Shown: piece after piece, positions 17,789 to 26,187 of the stretch | Position numbering within the stretch: position 1 is the stretch's first letter | How the letters are laid out: each line of letters starts with the position of its first letter | NCBI GenBank assembly: GCA_021732785.1 | Contig: JAKFUG010000055.1 | Span: 23,016 to 87,015 of the forward strand | Length of the DNA: 64,000 nt | Reading direction: 5' to 3' | Source of the DNA: Planctomycetaceae bacterium | GTDB taxonomy: Bacteria; Planctomycetota; Planctomycetia; Planctomycetales; Planctomycetaceae | Translations under genes and position numbers: made by a program | The notes under the pieces: model-generated | What the model saw: the letters and a program-made list of their open reading frames with translations, nothing else | Databases searched by the model: none | Told to the model about the DNA's origin: nothing

Positions 17789-18300
17789 GGGATTCAGGGG
17801 GATTCTACACGCAATACTTTTGGGAGTCGATGAAGCCAGACCATCGATGTGGGTACGTAGCGCATCATCCTGGTTTGCAACGTGCCGAACAGGCGATTTT
17901 AAGAAGAATTCTGCGTGCGACCGGAAGACGATTAGGTGAAACTCGAATTCAAGTCGATCCGCCGCTCGTTGACTTTCGAAAGACACCCGCGGAAGGCGGA
18001 ACGTTCGCGAATCACACGAGGAAACACGGAGTGACGCTTGAGCCGTGGTCTCGCTGGGCGTCAACGCGGGTTGGAATGAGTCTTCGATCGAAAGCGCACT
18101 CTCGATCCCGTCAACTCCTTCGTTCCCGCGCCGTTGCCGAGCGAGCGCCGCGGCGGAATCCGCGTCCTGCAGAGTGTTTTCACATGCTGCTGCCACCGCG
18201 GCGAACCGCAGTGACAGCCGATTTCACGATCGTCCGTCTCCCTTGGGCTGCATGGTGGACCTGTCCATAAGACAGGCCCGGTCAAGTCGGTGAAAGCCGA
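17789..18300. other. Gene-poor stretch between Pycsar-like gene and tRNA locus
   Basis: No gene is supported. A reading frame continues upstream of the Pycsar-like gene to 18196, but its codons are unlike coding sequence and lack an RBS. No repeat is obvious. It may hold remnants of an accessory element next to the tRNA cluster. Confidence 0.5.
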
Positions 18301-18372
18301 CGTGTGGTACGGGAATCGAACCCGCGACAGCCAGAGTGTGAATCTGGTGCTCTACCGTTGAGCTAACCCGCT
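18301..18372 (-). tRNA. tRNA-Val(CAC)-like locus with mispaired acceptor stem
   Basis: The D arm (gctc/gagc around aacggta), anticodon arm (ccaga/tctgg with loop ttcacac, anticodon CAC) and T arm (gcggg/cccgt around ttcgatt) are intact. The acceptor strands agcgggt and accacac pair only at the inner three positions; the outer four are mismatched. Either the tRNA is unusual or it is a decaying copy. Confidence 0.6.
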
Positions 18373-18478
18373 CCCTTGAGTTCCGGTCAGAACCCATGTC
18401 CGGAACAGACGCAACCCAACCCTGCCGGGGGACGCGGCTGCCGCTGGACGGAGACATCAATGGAGCATTCCTTCAAAG

Positions 18479-18550
18479 AGACGCCGGTGGGAGTCGAACC
18501 CACGGAATGCGGCTTTGCAGGCCGCCGCCACGCCGTGTGACTTCAGCGTC
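18479..18550 (-). tRNA. tRNA-Cys(GCA)
   Basis: A full cloverleaf: acceptor gacgctg / cggcgtc (one G-U), D stem gtca/tggc, anticodon stem gcggc/gccgc with loop ctgcaaa (anticodon GCA), T arm gtggg/cccac around ttcgact. CCA is not encoded. Confidence 0.9.
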
Positions 18551-18701
18551 GAAAGAGTCGAGAGCTAAGAGTCCAGAGCCGAGAGCCAGAAAAAAGGTTC
18601 GCGGGATTGGCATTCTCTGGTTCTTGCCTCTCAACTCACCGCTTAAACTGCCGACGAGAGGGCGCACCGTGCATTCGTGGGTGTTTAAGCCATAAAACAA
18701 A

Positions 18702-18775
<74 letters not shown>

Positions 18776-19202
18776 AAAGACAAAACGGGCGGTCATCAGC
18801 CTCACCGACGACAGGCATCGACAGGCTACCGCGAGTAACGGTTCGTTCACGCCCGTCGTAATTTACTCATGGCACCCGTTTGGCACCAGCGTGAGTGGCT
18901 TGTGTCGAACCGGAGAAGCCGTTGAGTCAAAATGCGCAGCGGGTACACGTATGAAGAGGACGACCGGCATGTTCAAACTGTCCCCATACCAAGACGCAGA
19001 TGCCAGTGAAACTACCGATATCGCGGTCATTCTTGGCGACCAAGACGGTTCACGATGTCCACGTCCAGTGACGCTATTCTCGTCTGTGAAAGAGGTTAGG
19101 ACACTTCATCAAAAGCCCGCAGTCTCTTCGGCATGTCGATTGCGTTAGGGCTTCCCCTGTTACTGAACGCGCTCGGAGCACGCGTCGCCTTGAGGAAGTC
19201 TG
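18776..19202. other. Gene-less region upstream of the HAD phosphatase
   Basis: No protein is recognised in either strand. An 85-codon plus-strand frame (18891-19148) has no RBS or homology that I can name. The area flanks a tRNA 5' side, so promoter elements for the tRNA set and for the HAD gene should lie here. Integrase remnants were looked for and not recognised. Confidence 0.5.
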
Positions 19203-20006
19203 ATGGCAATTGGTTTTTTGATCGACATGGATGGAGTGATTTATCGCGGGCATCAAGTGATTCCCGGCGCGGATAAATTTGTGGCCACCCTGCGGGAACG
19301 CGGGATCCCGTTCCTGTTTCTGACCAACAACAGTCAGCGCACTCGCCGCGATGTGGCGACCAAACTGACACGCATCGGCATCGACGCCGAAGAAGGGGAT
19401 ATCTACACCTGCGCGATGGCGACCGCCAGCTATCTGGCGCAACAAAAGCCCAACGGCACCGCGTACGTGATCGGCGAAGGGGGCTTGCTGCAGGCCCTGC
19501 ATGAAGTCGGTTACAGCATTGTCGACCACGATCCCGATTATGTGGTCGTCGGTGAAGGCCGCACGCTGACATTGGAAATGATGGAGGTCGCCGGTCGACA
19601 TGTGCTCGGCGGCGCGAAGCTCATTGCGACGAATCTCGACCCGAATTGCCCCACGCAATACGGCGTGCGTCCCGGCTGCGGAGCTTTCGTGGCGATGTTG
19701 GAATCAGCCACGGGTGTGAAAGCCTTCAGCGTGGGCAAACCCAGTCCCGTGATGATGCGGGCCGCCCGCAAGGCGCTCGGATTGTCGACCGACGAGGTCG
19801 TGATGGTCGGTGACACGATGGAGACTGACATTCTCGGCGGTGTCCAGATGGGTTACCGCACGGTGCTGGTCCTGACCGGCAGCACACAGCGCGCGGAACT
19901 CCACCGCTATGCTTATGGTCCGCATTACATTGTCAATTCGATTGACGACCTGTGCGGGTTGGACCTCTTTGAAGATGAATCGTTGCTGGCCTTGCAGGCG
20001 AGTTGA
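19203..20006 (+). CDS. HAD superfamily IIA phosphatase (NagD-like)
   Basis: A 267-residue phosphatase with motif I FLIDMDGVIY (nucleophile D8, acid D10), motif II FLTNNSQ, the C2-type cap region between, motif III in SVGKPSPVMM (lysine) and motif IV MVGDTMETDI. This arrangement defines the HAD-IIA group including NagD and 4-nitrophenylphosphatases; natural substrates are sugar or nucleoside monophosphates. A very good RBS (gaggaag, 5 bases upstream) fixes the ATG. It faces the minus-strand secreted protein and shares the bidirectional terminator at 20042-20092. Confidence 0.92.
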   Translation: MAIGFLIDMDGVIYRGHQVIPGADKFVATLRERGIPFLFLTNNSQRTRRDVATKLTRIGIDAEEGDIYTCAMATASYLAQQKPNGTAYVIGEGGLLQALHEVGYSIVDHDPDYVVVGEGRTLTLEMMEVAGRHVLGGAKLIATNLDPNCPTQYGVRPGCGAFVAMLESATGVKAFSVGKPSPVMMRAARKALGLSTDEVVMVGDTMETDILGGVQMGYRTVLVLTGSTQRAELHRYAYGPHYIVNSIDDLCGLDLFEDESLLALQAS

Positions 20007-20041
20007 AGCTGCGACGCTCGTAGGAAATGCCATCCCCTCCG

Positions 20042-20092
20042 AAAAAAGAAGTTCCGGCGAGCGAGCATGGCTCGGCCGGAACTGTCTTTTTT
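20042..20092. terminator. Bidirectional intrinsic terminator
   Basis: An A-tract (20042-20047), a stem built from agttccggcgagc and gctcggccggaact with a small bulge, and a T6 tract (20087-20092). It stops both the HAD phosphatase gene (plus) and the small secreted protein gene (minus). Confidence 0.85.
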
Positions 20093-20113
20093 AATCGGAC
20101 GCAGACATCGCGA

Positions 20114-20437
20114 TTATGGCGCGTAGTTGCCATGGGCCTTGTATGCAGGTCGCAGATACGGCGGCACGTAGTGCGGAGTGACCGGGGCGTAATAAACGGT
20201 GGTCGTAGGGGCGACCGTCGTTGCCGGGGCGGCGGTACCGGGTTCGTACGAGAAGCTCTGATATTGGCCGTTGTTCGCGACGGCTTGCGGCACGGCGGGT
20301 TGAGCCATCGTCATCTGCGGAGTCGCCACGGCGGCGACCTGACACGGACATCCATGCCGACGGTGCGAACGGGCTTCGGCCATCGACGGCACAACGACGA
20401 GAACTGCCAGAATCACAGCGAGCGAGAAACGATTCAT
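20114..20437 (-). CDS. Small secreted Ala/Pro/Thr-rich protein
   Basis: A 107-residue protein beginning with a clear Sec signal peptide (FSLAVILAVLVVVPSMAEA, cleavage about residue 22). The mature part is low complexity, rich in A, P, T, V, with a histidine-rich RSHRRHGCPC stretch holding two cysteines and a tyrosine/proline-rich tail. RBS gggaggtg sits 6 bases before the ATG. Planctomycete genomes carry many such short exported proteins; the role is not known, perhaps envelope structure. A terminator shared with the HAD gene follows. Confidence 0.8.
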   Translation of the reverse strand: MNRFSLAVILAVLVVVPSMAEARSHRRHGCPCQVAAVATPQMTMAQPAVPQAVANNGQYQSFSYEPGTAAPATTVAPTTTVYYAPVTPHYVPPYLRPAYKAHGNYAP

Positions 20438-20945
20438 GGATCACCTCCCCACAGGTAGGGAGCGAAGCCGTCACGAACGCCGCGACGAAACCGCGCTCCT
20501 GAAGCAACAAAATTAGGAAACAGAGACCGTTGTCTCACTGACAACGTCTCCGTTTCACTTTTTAAGTGTGGGTCATTGCGCCCCCTCCGTCAATCGGTTC
20601 TGTTGATCATTTAAGCAAGGCTGTCGTGTTTGTTAGCGTCTCAACAAGCGAGGAGCGACCGCGGAGCCACTGAACTCACATCCCGTGGTCGTGGCTGACG
20701 GCCTCGTTCGGCCCAGTGATTTTGTTGTCTGTTTTCTGTGCATGATATCCCGGAAATCGCGCATTCTGATGTGGCATGACGGCGGGAGAGGGGATTCGTT
20801 CGGAGTTCGCTTGCTGTAACTCATTTCTACAAAGTAGCTTGCAAAAATCCTGTCGAGTTTGTCGGGTTGGCACGCCGTTCCCTTGGTTTGCCGTTCCGTG
20901 TCGCGCGATTAACCGCCGATTCGGATCATCGTGGCAGGGACGGAA
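20438..20945. other. Divergent promoter region between two exported-protein genes
   Basis: No gene is supported over about 508 bases. It contains a hairpin at about 20522-20549 (gagaccgttgtc / gacaacgtctc with one bulge) followed by tttcactttttaag, which could end a short minus- or plus-strand RNA. The rest shows no repeat. Confidence 0.5.
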
Positions 20946-21845
20946 ATGAACGCTGGGACTCGCCGAACGGTTCGACTCGCGCTGACAATCGCTTTCGCAG
21001 GCATGGCCGGTTTGGTGCGGGGTGGCGACGAATCAGCCAATCCAACTGTCCAATTCTCCCGCGCGGGTGCGTGGACCGTTGGCGAAACCGCCAATTTCAC
21101 ATGCCGCATGCAGGGAACCGAAAAGCCAGTCCGGGAATTGGCAATCGGTTGCGAACGACTGCGCAATCACCTCATCACCTTATGGAGCAGTGACGCATCG
21201 CAACCCACCTGGGGGCCGCGCTGCGAGATCGTCGTCCATCCGACCCAGGCAGCGTATAACCTGTGTCTCGGTCGACCGAACGATGCTTCCGTCGGCTCGA
21301 CGCGATTAAAGTTCGATGAGGGTCGCGTGACGGTTCGGCGGATCGACCTCCGAGCCGATGCCGCCGACTGGATTGATGGCGCCCTGCCTCACGAACTGAC
21401 GCACGTCATCATCGCGGAGCAGTTTCAGGGCCGGTCTTTGCCGCGGTGGGCGGATGAAGGGATCGCGATGCTTAGCGAGTCGCGCGCGAAGCATCGGTTG
21501 CGGCTGCACGATCTGCGGACGACGCTGCGCGAACGGCCCACCTATCGGATGCACGACCTGATGTCGCTGCGCACCATGCCGCCGGCTCACCTGCGTGATG
21601 CGTTCTACGGCCAGAGTCTCGCCCTGACCTCGCAATTGATCGAACGGTCCAGCCCGGCCAAGTTTCTGGCGTTCTTGAAGCACAGTGAGCAAGCCGGTCT
21701 CGACAAGGCTCTCCAGCACCATTTTCAAATGAATGGCCCACACGACCTGCAAGCCGAATGGGATCGCTGGGTTCAACAGCCGGAAAAGGTCGGCATCATC
21801 GATCTCCGGTTTCCAACCATGCTGCTGGCCTCGGATGCCGAATAG
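20946..21845 (+). CDS. Secreted gluzincin-like metallopeptidase (Peptidase MA-like)
   Basis: A 299-residue protein with an N-terminal signal (LALTIAFAGMAGLVRGG) and a metallopeptidase core: LPHELTHVIIAEQF carries HExxH (zinc-binding histidines and catalytic glutamate), and the third ligand glutamate is in RWADEGIAMLSE about 20 residues later, as in gluzincin/Peptidase MA-2 families. The C-terminal part is helical. It would act outside the cytoplasm; substrate is unknown. The ATG at 20946 has agggacgga upstream. It precedes the next hypothetical gene on the same strand by about 200 bases. Confidence 0.82.
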   Translation: MNAGTRRTVRLALTIAFAGMAGLVRGGDESANPTVQFSRAGAWTVGETANFTCRMQGTEKPVRELAIGCERLRNHLITLWSSDASQPTWGPRCEIVVHPTQAAYNLCLGRPNDASVGSTRLKFDEGRVTVRRIDLRADAADWIDGALPHELTHVIIAEQFQGRSLPRWADEGIAMLSESRAKHRLRLHDLRTTLRERPTYRMHDLMSLRTMPPAHLRDAFYGQSLALTSQLIERSSPAKFLAFLKHSEQAGLDKALQHHFQMNGPHDLQAEWDRWVQQPEKVGIIDLRFPTMLLASDAE

Positions 21846-22049
21846 ATGCGAAAGCCGGCGTTTCGGAAAATGTCGGGCTTCGCGTGTCTTTTCGTGATCC
21901 GCAGATTCCCCAGATTCGTTTTGACGTTTGAAATCGGAACGGGCATAATCGAAATCGATCCGGGTGGCATTCGTCCTGCGTTCTGCAAGCGACGGTGCAT
22001 TGCGGGGCAGTCCCCTCCGTCACGATCACTCTCAGGAAGGCACGTCATC

Positions 22050-23102
22050 ATGTTGCAGATGGCTCAGCGGCCGCGTGTGAGGAACGAACGTCAAGAGATG
22101 CCGGCGCTGGTCGCCGACTTCGGCCTCGAAGAAGAAGCATCACCCTTCGGCTTACAAGGGTTGAAACGCGAAACGATGCAACTCCTCAAGCCGGAGTGCA
22201 TCAATCGCCTCGCGGTGACATTGGCACTCCGGGGGACGCCGCAACAGATTCGTGACCCCCAGTTCGTTCAGACGATTCTCGACCGCAATGAAAGCTGGGT
22301 CGACGAGTACCGCGTGGTCCATCTGATCGAAAAATCACTTTGGATCAACGGCCGCAGCGATCTCGTGATGACGCTGCTCAAGAACCCGAGCCAGATTCCG
22401 GACAACCCGCCGCGCGAGATTCATGAGGCATTGTCCCGCGCGAACACACTCCATCCCCAGGCCACCATCTGGTACGGCGTGCCCTTGTTTGGCGATGAAG
22501 TCAACGAAGAGGGCTTGCCGATCCCACTCACGTCGGCGGAAGTCCACGCCGAAGCGCAGAACCGCATTGTCGCCGCTCAGAAACAGGCATTGCGCTGGCG
22601 ATGGTTGTATCGCGGAATGATGGGAGCCACGCGCGTGCCGGGGATGATTGGCCACGCATGTTACACGCTGGGGATGCGGTTCTATCGTGCCGGTCAACGG
22701 ATGTCGGAGTTCTATCGACAAGCCCGGCGTGACGCCAAGAAACGTGCCATCGCCGCAATGCACGCGGAAAACGAACGGCAACGCTTCGGCTGTTCATTCA
22801 CGCAGATGCCCGAACACAGCACGTGGCTCGGCCGATGGGCCGCCTTCGGTGTCGAACTGGGCTACATGTTCCAGGAAATGCTCAACTACGCCGCCCCGAT
22901 TGCGGGCGTCGCCGGCATGGCGTCCGTTCCGCTGACCATTGCCAAGATCATCCCGCTGTTCATCGTGCCGATGACTATCGTTGCCGCCGACCCGTTCCTG
23001 TTCGTCGAACTCCCGGAAGAACCCGGCAAACTCCGCCACCTCGGCCACTGGTACTGGCAAGTCGGTGCGGATGGAAAGCAGAAACTGCATTTGCACGCGT
23101 GA
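22050..23102 (+). CDS. Conserved hypothetical planctomycete protein
   Basis: A 350-residue protein. ATG 22050 with RBS aggaagg is preferred over an earlier ATG at 21846, whose codons are unlike coding. The N-terminal 180 residues are helical and polar (region QMAQRPRVRNERQEMPALV). A central Arg/Lys-rich helix (FYRQARRDAKKRAIAAMHAENERQRFG in pieces) is followed by two apparent hydrophobic segments (about 280-320) and a C-terminal LPEEPGKLRHLGHWYWQV. No domain is recognised. Membrane association is possible through the two late hydrophobic stretches. Confidence 0.65.
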   Translation: MLQMAQRPRVRNERQEMPALVADFGLEEEASPFGLQGLKRETMQLLKPECINRLAVTLALRGTPQQIRDPQFVQTILDRNESWVDEYRVVHLIEKSLWINGRSDLVMTLLKNPSQIPDNPPREIHEALSRANTLHPQATIWYGVPLFGDEVNEEGLPIPLTSAEVHAEAQNRIVAAQKQALRWRWLYRGMMGATRVPGMIGHACYTLGMRFYRAGQRMSEFYRQARRDAKKRAIAAMHAENERQRFGCSFTQMPEHSTWLGRWAAFGVELGYMFQEMLNYAAPIAGVAGMASVPLTIAKIIPLFIVPMTIVAADPFLFVELPEEPGKLRHLGHWYWQVGADGKQKLHLHA

Positions 23103-23319
23103 GTTCGGTGGGTTGTGTCTCGATTCTGAGGGATTTTTGGAGTCCTCACTCAATCAAAACAGTGGCCCTGCTTTCAGACCCAACGGGCCGGAATTCCGAA
23201 ACCCGACCCGCTGTTCCAGCTCAACGAATGTCCCTCCGGGGGACGAGCGTGAAGAACAGATTGTCACTGATGAAACCCCCGGTTATTCTGATTGAAGGTC
23301 ACTTCAATACGGAAAGCCT

Positions 23320-23550
23320 ATGTCCACATCATCGCCGACACTTCTGGAAAGCTTCCACGAGTTTGTAGGCAGGCAACTCGCTTCCTCGACGAATGAGCAG
23401 ATGTCACCCGAGGAAGCTCTCGTACAGTGGCGTGAGCAAGAAGAGACGATCGCCGCGATCCGTGAAGGACTTGCGGATGTGGAGGTTGGCCGAGTGCGGC
23501 CTGCTGAAGATGTGATCCGCGAACTGCGCGCCGCGACCAAACCGAGTTGA
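23320..23550 (+). CDS. Antitoxin-like protein of a ParD/ParE-type pair
   Basis: A 76-residue acidic protein, mostly helical, with LLESFHEFVGRQL near the N-terminus and DVIRELRAATKPS at the C-terminus, the shape of ribbon-helix or addiction-module antitoxins that bury a C-terminal tail in the toxin. RBS ggaaag lies 7 bases upstream. Its TGA is 2 bases before the start of the toxin-like gene, so translation was probably coupled. Because the toxin is frameshifted, this may be a solitary antitoxin now. Confidence 0.75.
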   Translation: MSTSSPTLLESFHEFVGRQLASSTNEQMSPEEALVQWREQEETIAAIREGLADVEVGRVRPAEDVIRELRAATKPS

Positions 23551-23552
23551 TC

Positions 23553-23880
23553 ATGCGGGTTCATCTCTCGCGCCGCGCAGAACGTGACCTCCGCACGATT
23601 CATGAATGGATTCGAGCTCGGTCTCCCATTGGCGCGGAACGGTGGTTGTCAGTGTTTGAAGCTGCCATTTTGCGCCTGTCGCAGTCCGCAGCGGAGTGCC
23701 AGTGTGCTGATGAGTCTGAGAGGGTCGGCATCGAACTTGCAACAACAGTCATTCAAGACCCGGCACGGATTACCTTATCGGCTCGTCTTCACGATCCATG
23801 AAGACATCGTGGAGGTTGTTGCAATCCGCGGATCGGGCCAGGATTGGTTGCGACCCGATGAAATCGACATCGCGGAATGA
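23553..23880 (+). pseudogene. ParE/RelE-type toxin, apparently inactivated by a frameshift
   Basis: Frame 1 (from ATG 23553) codes RVHLSRRAERDLRTIHEWIRARSPIGAERWL and on to VGIELA, matching the start of ParE/RelE-fold toxins. The matching C-terminus, KTRHGLPYRLVFTIHEDIVEVVAIRG and LRPDEI, is in a different frame shifted by one base, and ends at 23880. The switch point lies in gaacttgcaacaac about 23735-23746. Without the shift the product would be about 108 residues, the normal length. It could be a true mutation or a programmed frameshift. The antitoxin stop precedes the start by 2 bases. Confidence 0.8.
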
Positions 23881-23889
23881 TCGAATTCT

Positions 23890-24906
23890 TTATGGGTGCT
23901 CCAAGAACCATTGCACCGTTTGCGGCATCGCTTCGGCGAAGTCGAACTTGGGGGTATAGCCCAGTAAGCGGCGGGCGCGGTCGATGCTGTAGTCGAGGTT
24001 GAGGCCGAGAAATTTGATGCGGGCGCTGCTGAGGAGCGGGGCTTCCTTTTTGCCGAGCACGCGATAGAGACCTTCCAGCATCTTCGCGAGAAATTTCGCG
24101 ACACCGAGAGGCACGGTGGCCGTCGGCAGCGGATAGCCGGCGGTTTTGGCGATCGTTTCGATGAACTCTTTCTTCGTCACCAGTCGCGGGTCGGTGATGT
24201 TGAAGACCTGGCCCAGGACGGTGTCTTTTTCGATGGCTAGAAAGATCGCATCGACGAGATTGCCGACGTAGGTGTTGTTCATCAGCTTGTCGGGCGCGCC
24301 GAGGTACGCAAATTTGTGCGTCTTCAGCCGCGTCATCAGTTGAGGCAGAATGGTGCGGTCGCGCGGGCCGTAGATAAACCCGGGCCGGACCGCCACCGCG
24401 GGGAGACGACGTTCCTTCACGTGCCGCAGAACGAGTTGCTCGGCTTCGACCTTGGTGCCGGTGTAGCCGTCGATTCCCCCCACATTCGGCGGCTCGTCTT
24501 CATCGGTCCCATAGTGATCGCGGGCTTCATAGACGCCGAGCGAACTGACGTGGACAAAGCGTTTTAGTTTGCCCGTTTTTTCCGCCGCATCGAGCAAGGC
24601 TTCCAGTCCGTGGACATTGATCTGCCGGTAGCCTTCGACCGGCCCCCAATCGCCGACTTTCGCCGCACAGTGAACGATCACGGTAGCGTCAACCGCGGCT
24701 TTGGCGACGGAAGAGTTATCGGAAAAATCGCCGATGAGCAGTTCGGCCCCCATGTCCTTCAGGTAACCGGCAGACGATGGCGACCGCACGAGCGCCTGCA
24801 CCCGCCAACCTTCATGGCGAGCCCGTTCGATGACCTGGCTCCCCACGAGTCCCGTCGCACCGGTCACCAGCATCACATCGTTGTCAGTTCGTTGCACCGC
24901 AAACAT
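23890..24906 (-). CDS. Extended-SDR NAD-dependent epimerase/dehydratase or 3-beta-HSD-like protein
   Basis: A 338-residue Rossmann enzyme. VTGATGLVGSQVIERA gives the GxxGxxG cofactor loop; YTGTKVEAEQL holds the catalytic tyrosine and lysine (YxxxK) and VSSLGVYE the serine. The C-terminal domain is longer than in UDP-sugar epimerases, like steroid or dihydroflavonol reductase groups, so substrate is uncertain. It follows murG by 29 bases on the same strand; an operon ftsW-murG-SDR is likely, but no direct link to cell wall synthesis is known. The ATG at 24906 was chosen; a second upstream start exists 21 bases away. Confidence 0.85.
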   Translation of the reverse strand: MFAVQRTDNDVMLVTGATGLVGSQVIERARHEGWRVQALVRSPSSAGYLKDMGAELLIGDFSDNSSVAKAAVDATVIVHCAAKVGDWGPVEGYRQINVHGLEALLDAAEKTGKLKRFVHVSSLGVYEARDHYGTDEDEPPNVGGIDGYTGTKVEAEQLVLRHVKERRLPAVAVRPGFIYGPRDRTILPQLMTRLKTHKFAYLGAPDKLMNNTYVGNLVDAIFLAIEKDTVLGQVFNITDPRLVTKKEFIETIAKTAGYPLPTATVPLGVAKFLAKMLEGLYRVLGKKEAPLLSSARIKFLGLNLDYSIDRARRLLGYTPKFDFAEAMPQTVQWFLEHP

Positions 24907-24935
24907 CCTTGGGTATGGGGAAATCAATTCGGCGA

Positions 24936-26021
24936 TTATGCCGTAACACGGTCCGCAAGGTCGAGAATGACGCGGGCCACATCATCGGCGGCATGAGGGC
25001 GACTGCGTTGCTGCATGGCGGCGGACATGGTGGCCAGCCGCGCGGAATCACCGGTGATGACATTCCATTCCCGTGCCAACACGGCAGCGGTCTCCGCAGG
25101 ATTCGCTTGTTGCTCGACGCATACCGCGGCACCGGCCTCGACAAAACTCGCGGCGTTGCGACGTTGATGATCATCCGCGGCCTGCGGGAACGGCATCAGA
25201 ATCGCCGGCAGTCCGGCACACGCCAGTTCCGATAACGTGGTAGCTCCCGCACGGGAAATCACCAGCCTCGCCGCGCGGTATTCAGCGGTCAATTCTGTGA
25301 TGAATTCTTCGACGCGCGCGTTGATGCTGGCCGCGGCATAGGCTTCGGTCAACTCGGCGACAGCGTGCGGTCCGGTTTGGTGGACGATGTGCCAATCCTG
25401 AAAGTCACCTTTTCGATACCGCACCCATTCAATCATCGCCTGATTCAAACCGCTCGCCCCCTGACTGCCCCCAAGAATGAGCAAGCGTTGTTCGTGAGTC
25501 TGTTGTTCTGCGCCAAACAACGCGACGATGTCATCCCGCACGGGATTGCCGGTGGCCACGGTCGTGACCCCTGCGGGCAACTCCGACGCGGCTTCTGCGA
25601 AACCGAGACACACTGTGTCCGCGTGTTTTGCAAACCACCGCGTTGCCCGACCGGGGATGGCATTCTGTTCCAGCAGCAGAATTGATGTCTGTCGGCTGGA
25701 GGCCATCCACAGCGCGGGCACGCTCGCAAACCCGCCGAGTCCCACCACGACTTTGGGTGCGCACGTTGCCCAGAACTGTCGAACCGTTTGCCATGCCCGC
25801 CAGTTGGATGTTGCGAATAAAAACGGTCCCCGTAGAAAGTGGGCGGGCGACATCACCGGCAACGGCGTGTGCGGCCACGGTTGTGATTGCATGATCTGCC
25901 GTTCAATGGGACGGTCACTGCCGATGAAATGCAGTCGCCACGCAGGACGCAGTTTTGTTAATGCCGCTGCGACCGCCAGACCGGGGAACAGATGCCCGCC
26001 GGAACCGCCACCGGCGAACAA
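24936..26021 (-). CDS. murG: UDP-GlcNAc:lipid I transferase MurG
   Basis: Glycosyltransferase that adds GlcNAc to lipid I to form lipid II at the cytoplasmic face of the inner membrane. The N-terminal signature FAGGGSGGHLFPG (MurG glycine-rich loop) is at the start, VVGLGGFASVPA and LLLEQNAIPGRATR follow, and the C-terminal UDP-binding site is ISRAGATTLSELACAGLPAILMPFPQAADDHQRRNA in parts. Length 361 fits. The start is odd: no in-frame ATG or GTG lies between the upstream stop and the glycine loop. I use TTG 26021; an ATT at 26051, nine bases from AAAGGA, is an alternative. It lies in an operon after ftsW, with a hairpin between. Confidence 0.93.
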   Translation of the reverse strand: MFAGGGSGGHLFPGLAVAAALTKLRPAWRLHFIGSDRPIERQIMQSQPWPHTPLPVMSPAHFLRGPFLFATSNWRAWQTVRQFWATCAPKVVVGLGGFASVPALWMASSRQTSILLLEQNAIPGRATRWFAKHADTVCLGFAEAASELPAGVTTVATGNPVRDDIVALFGAEQQTHEQRLLILGGSQGASGLNQAMIEWVRYRKGDFQDWHIVHQTGPHAVAELTEAYAAASINARVEEFITELTAEYRAARLVISRAGATTLSELACAGLPAILMPFPQAADDHQRRNAASFVEAGAAVCVEQQANPAETAAVLAREWNVITGDSARLATMSAAMQQRSRPHAADDVARVILDLADRVTA

Positions 26022-26088
26022 GACATCGACGGGGGCATCCTCACGATGAATCTTTCACGGTCCTTTTCAATTCGCGCGGGAGCTTCAT

Positions 26089-26150
26089 CCGCTCATCATG
26101 CGGAGCGTGATGGCCACCATCGTAGCCATCACGCTCCGCGTGATGAGCGG
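26089..26150. repeat. 62-nt hairpin between ftsW and murG, copy 1
   Basis: 26-base arms, 26089-26114 and 26125-26150, around a caccatcgta loop, with a single T/G wobble. It is almost identical to 57735-57796 (one stem base and one loop base differ). It lies in the ftsW-murG intergenic region and would fold in the polycistronic mRNA. Confidence 0.9.
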
Positions 26151-26187
26151 GGCGCTTCTTGAGCGCCGCTTTCTTCGACAATGAAAT

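Noticed and set aside
18891..19148. 85-codon plus-strand open frame beside the tRNA-Arg gene
   Set aside because: Considered as integrase remnant; no integrase motif could be recognised on either strand.
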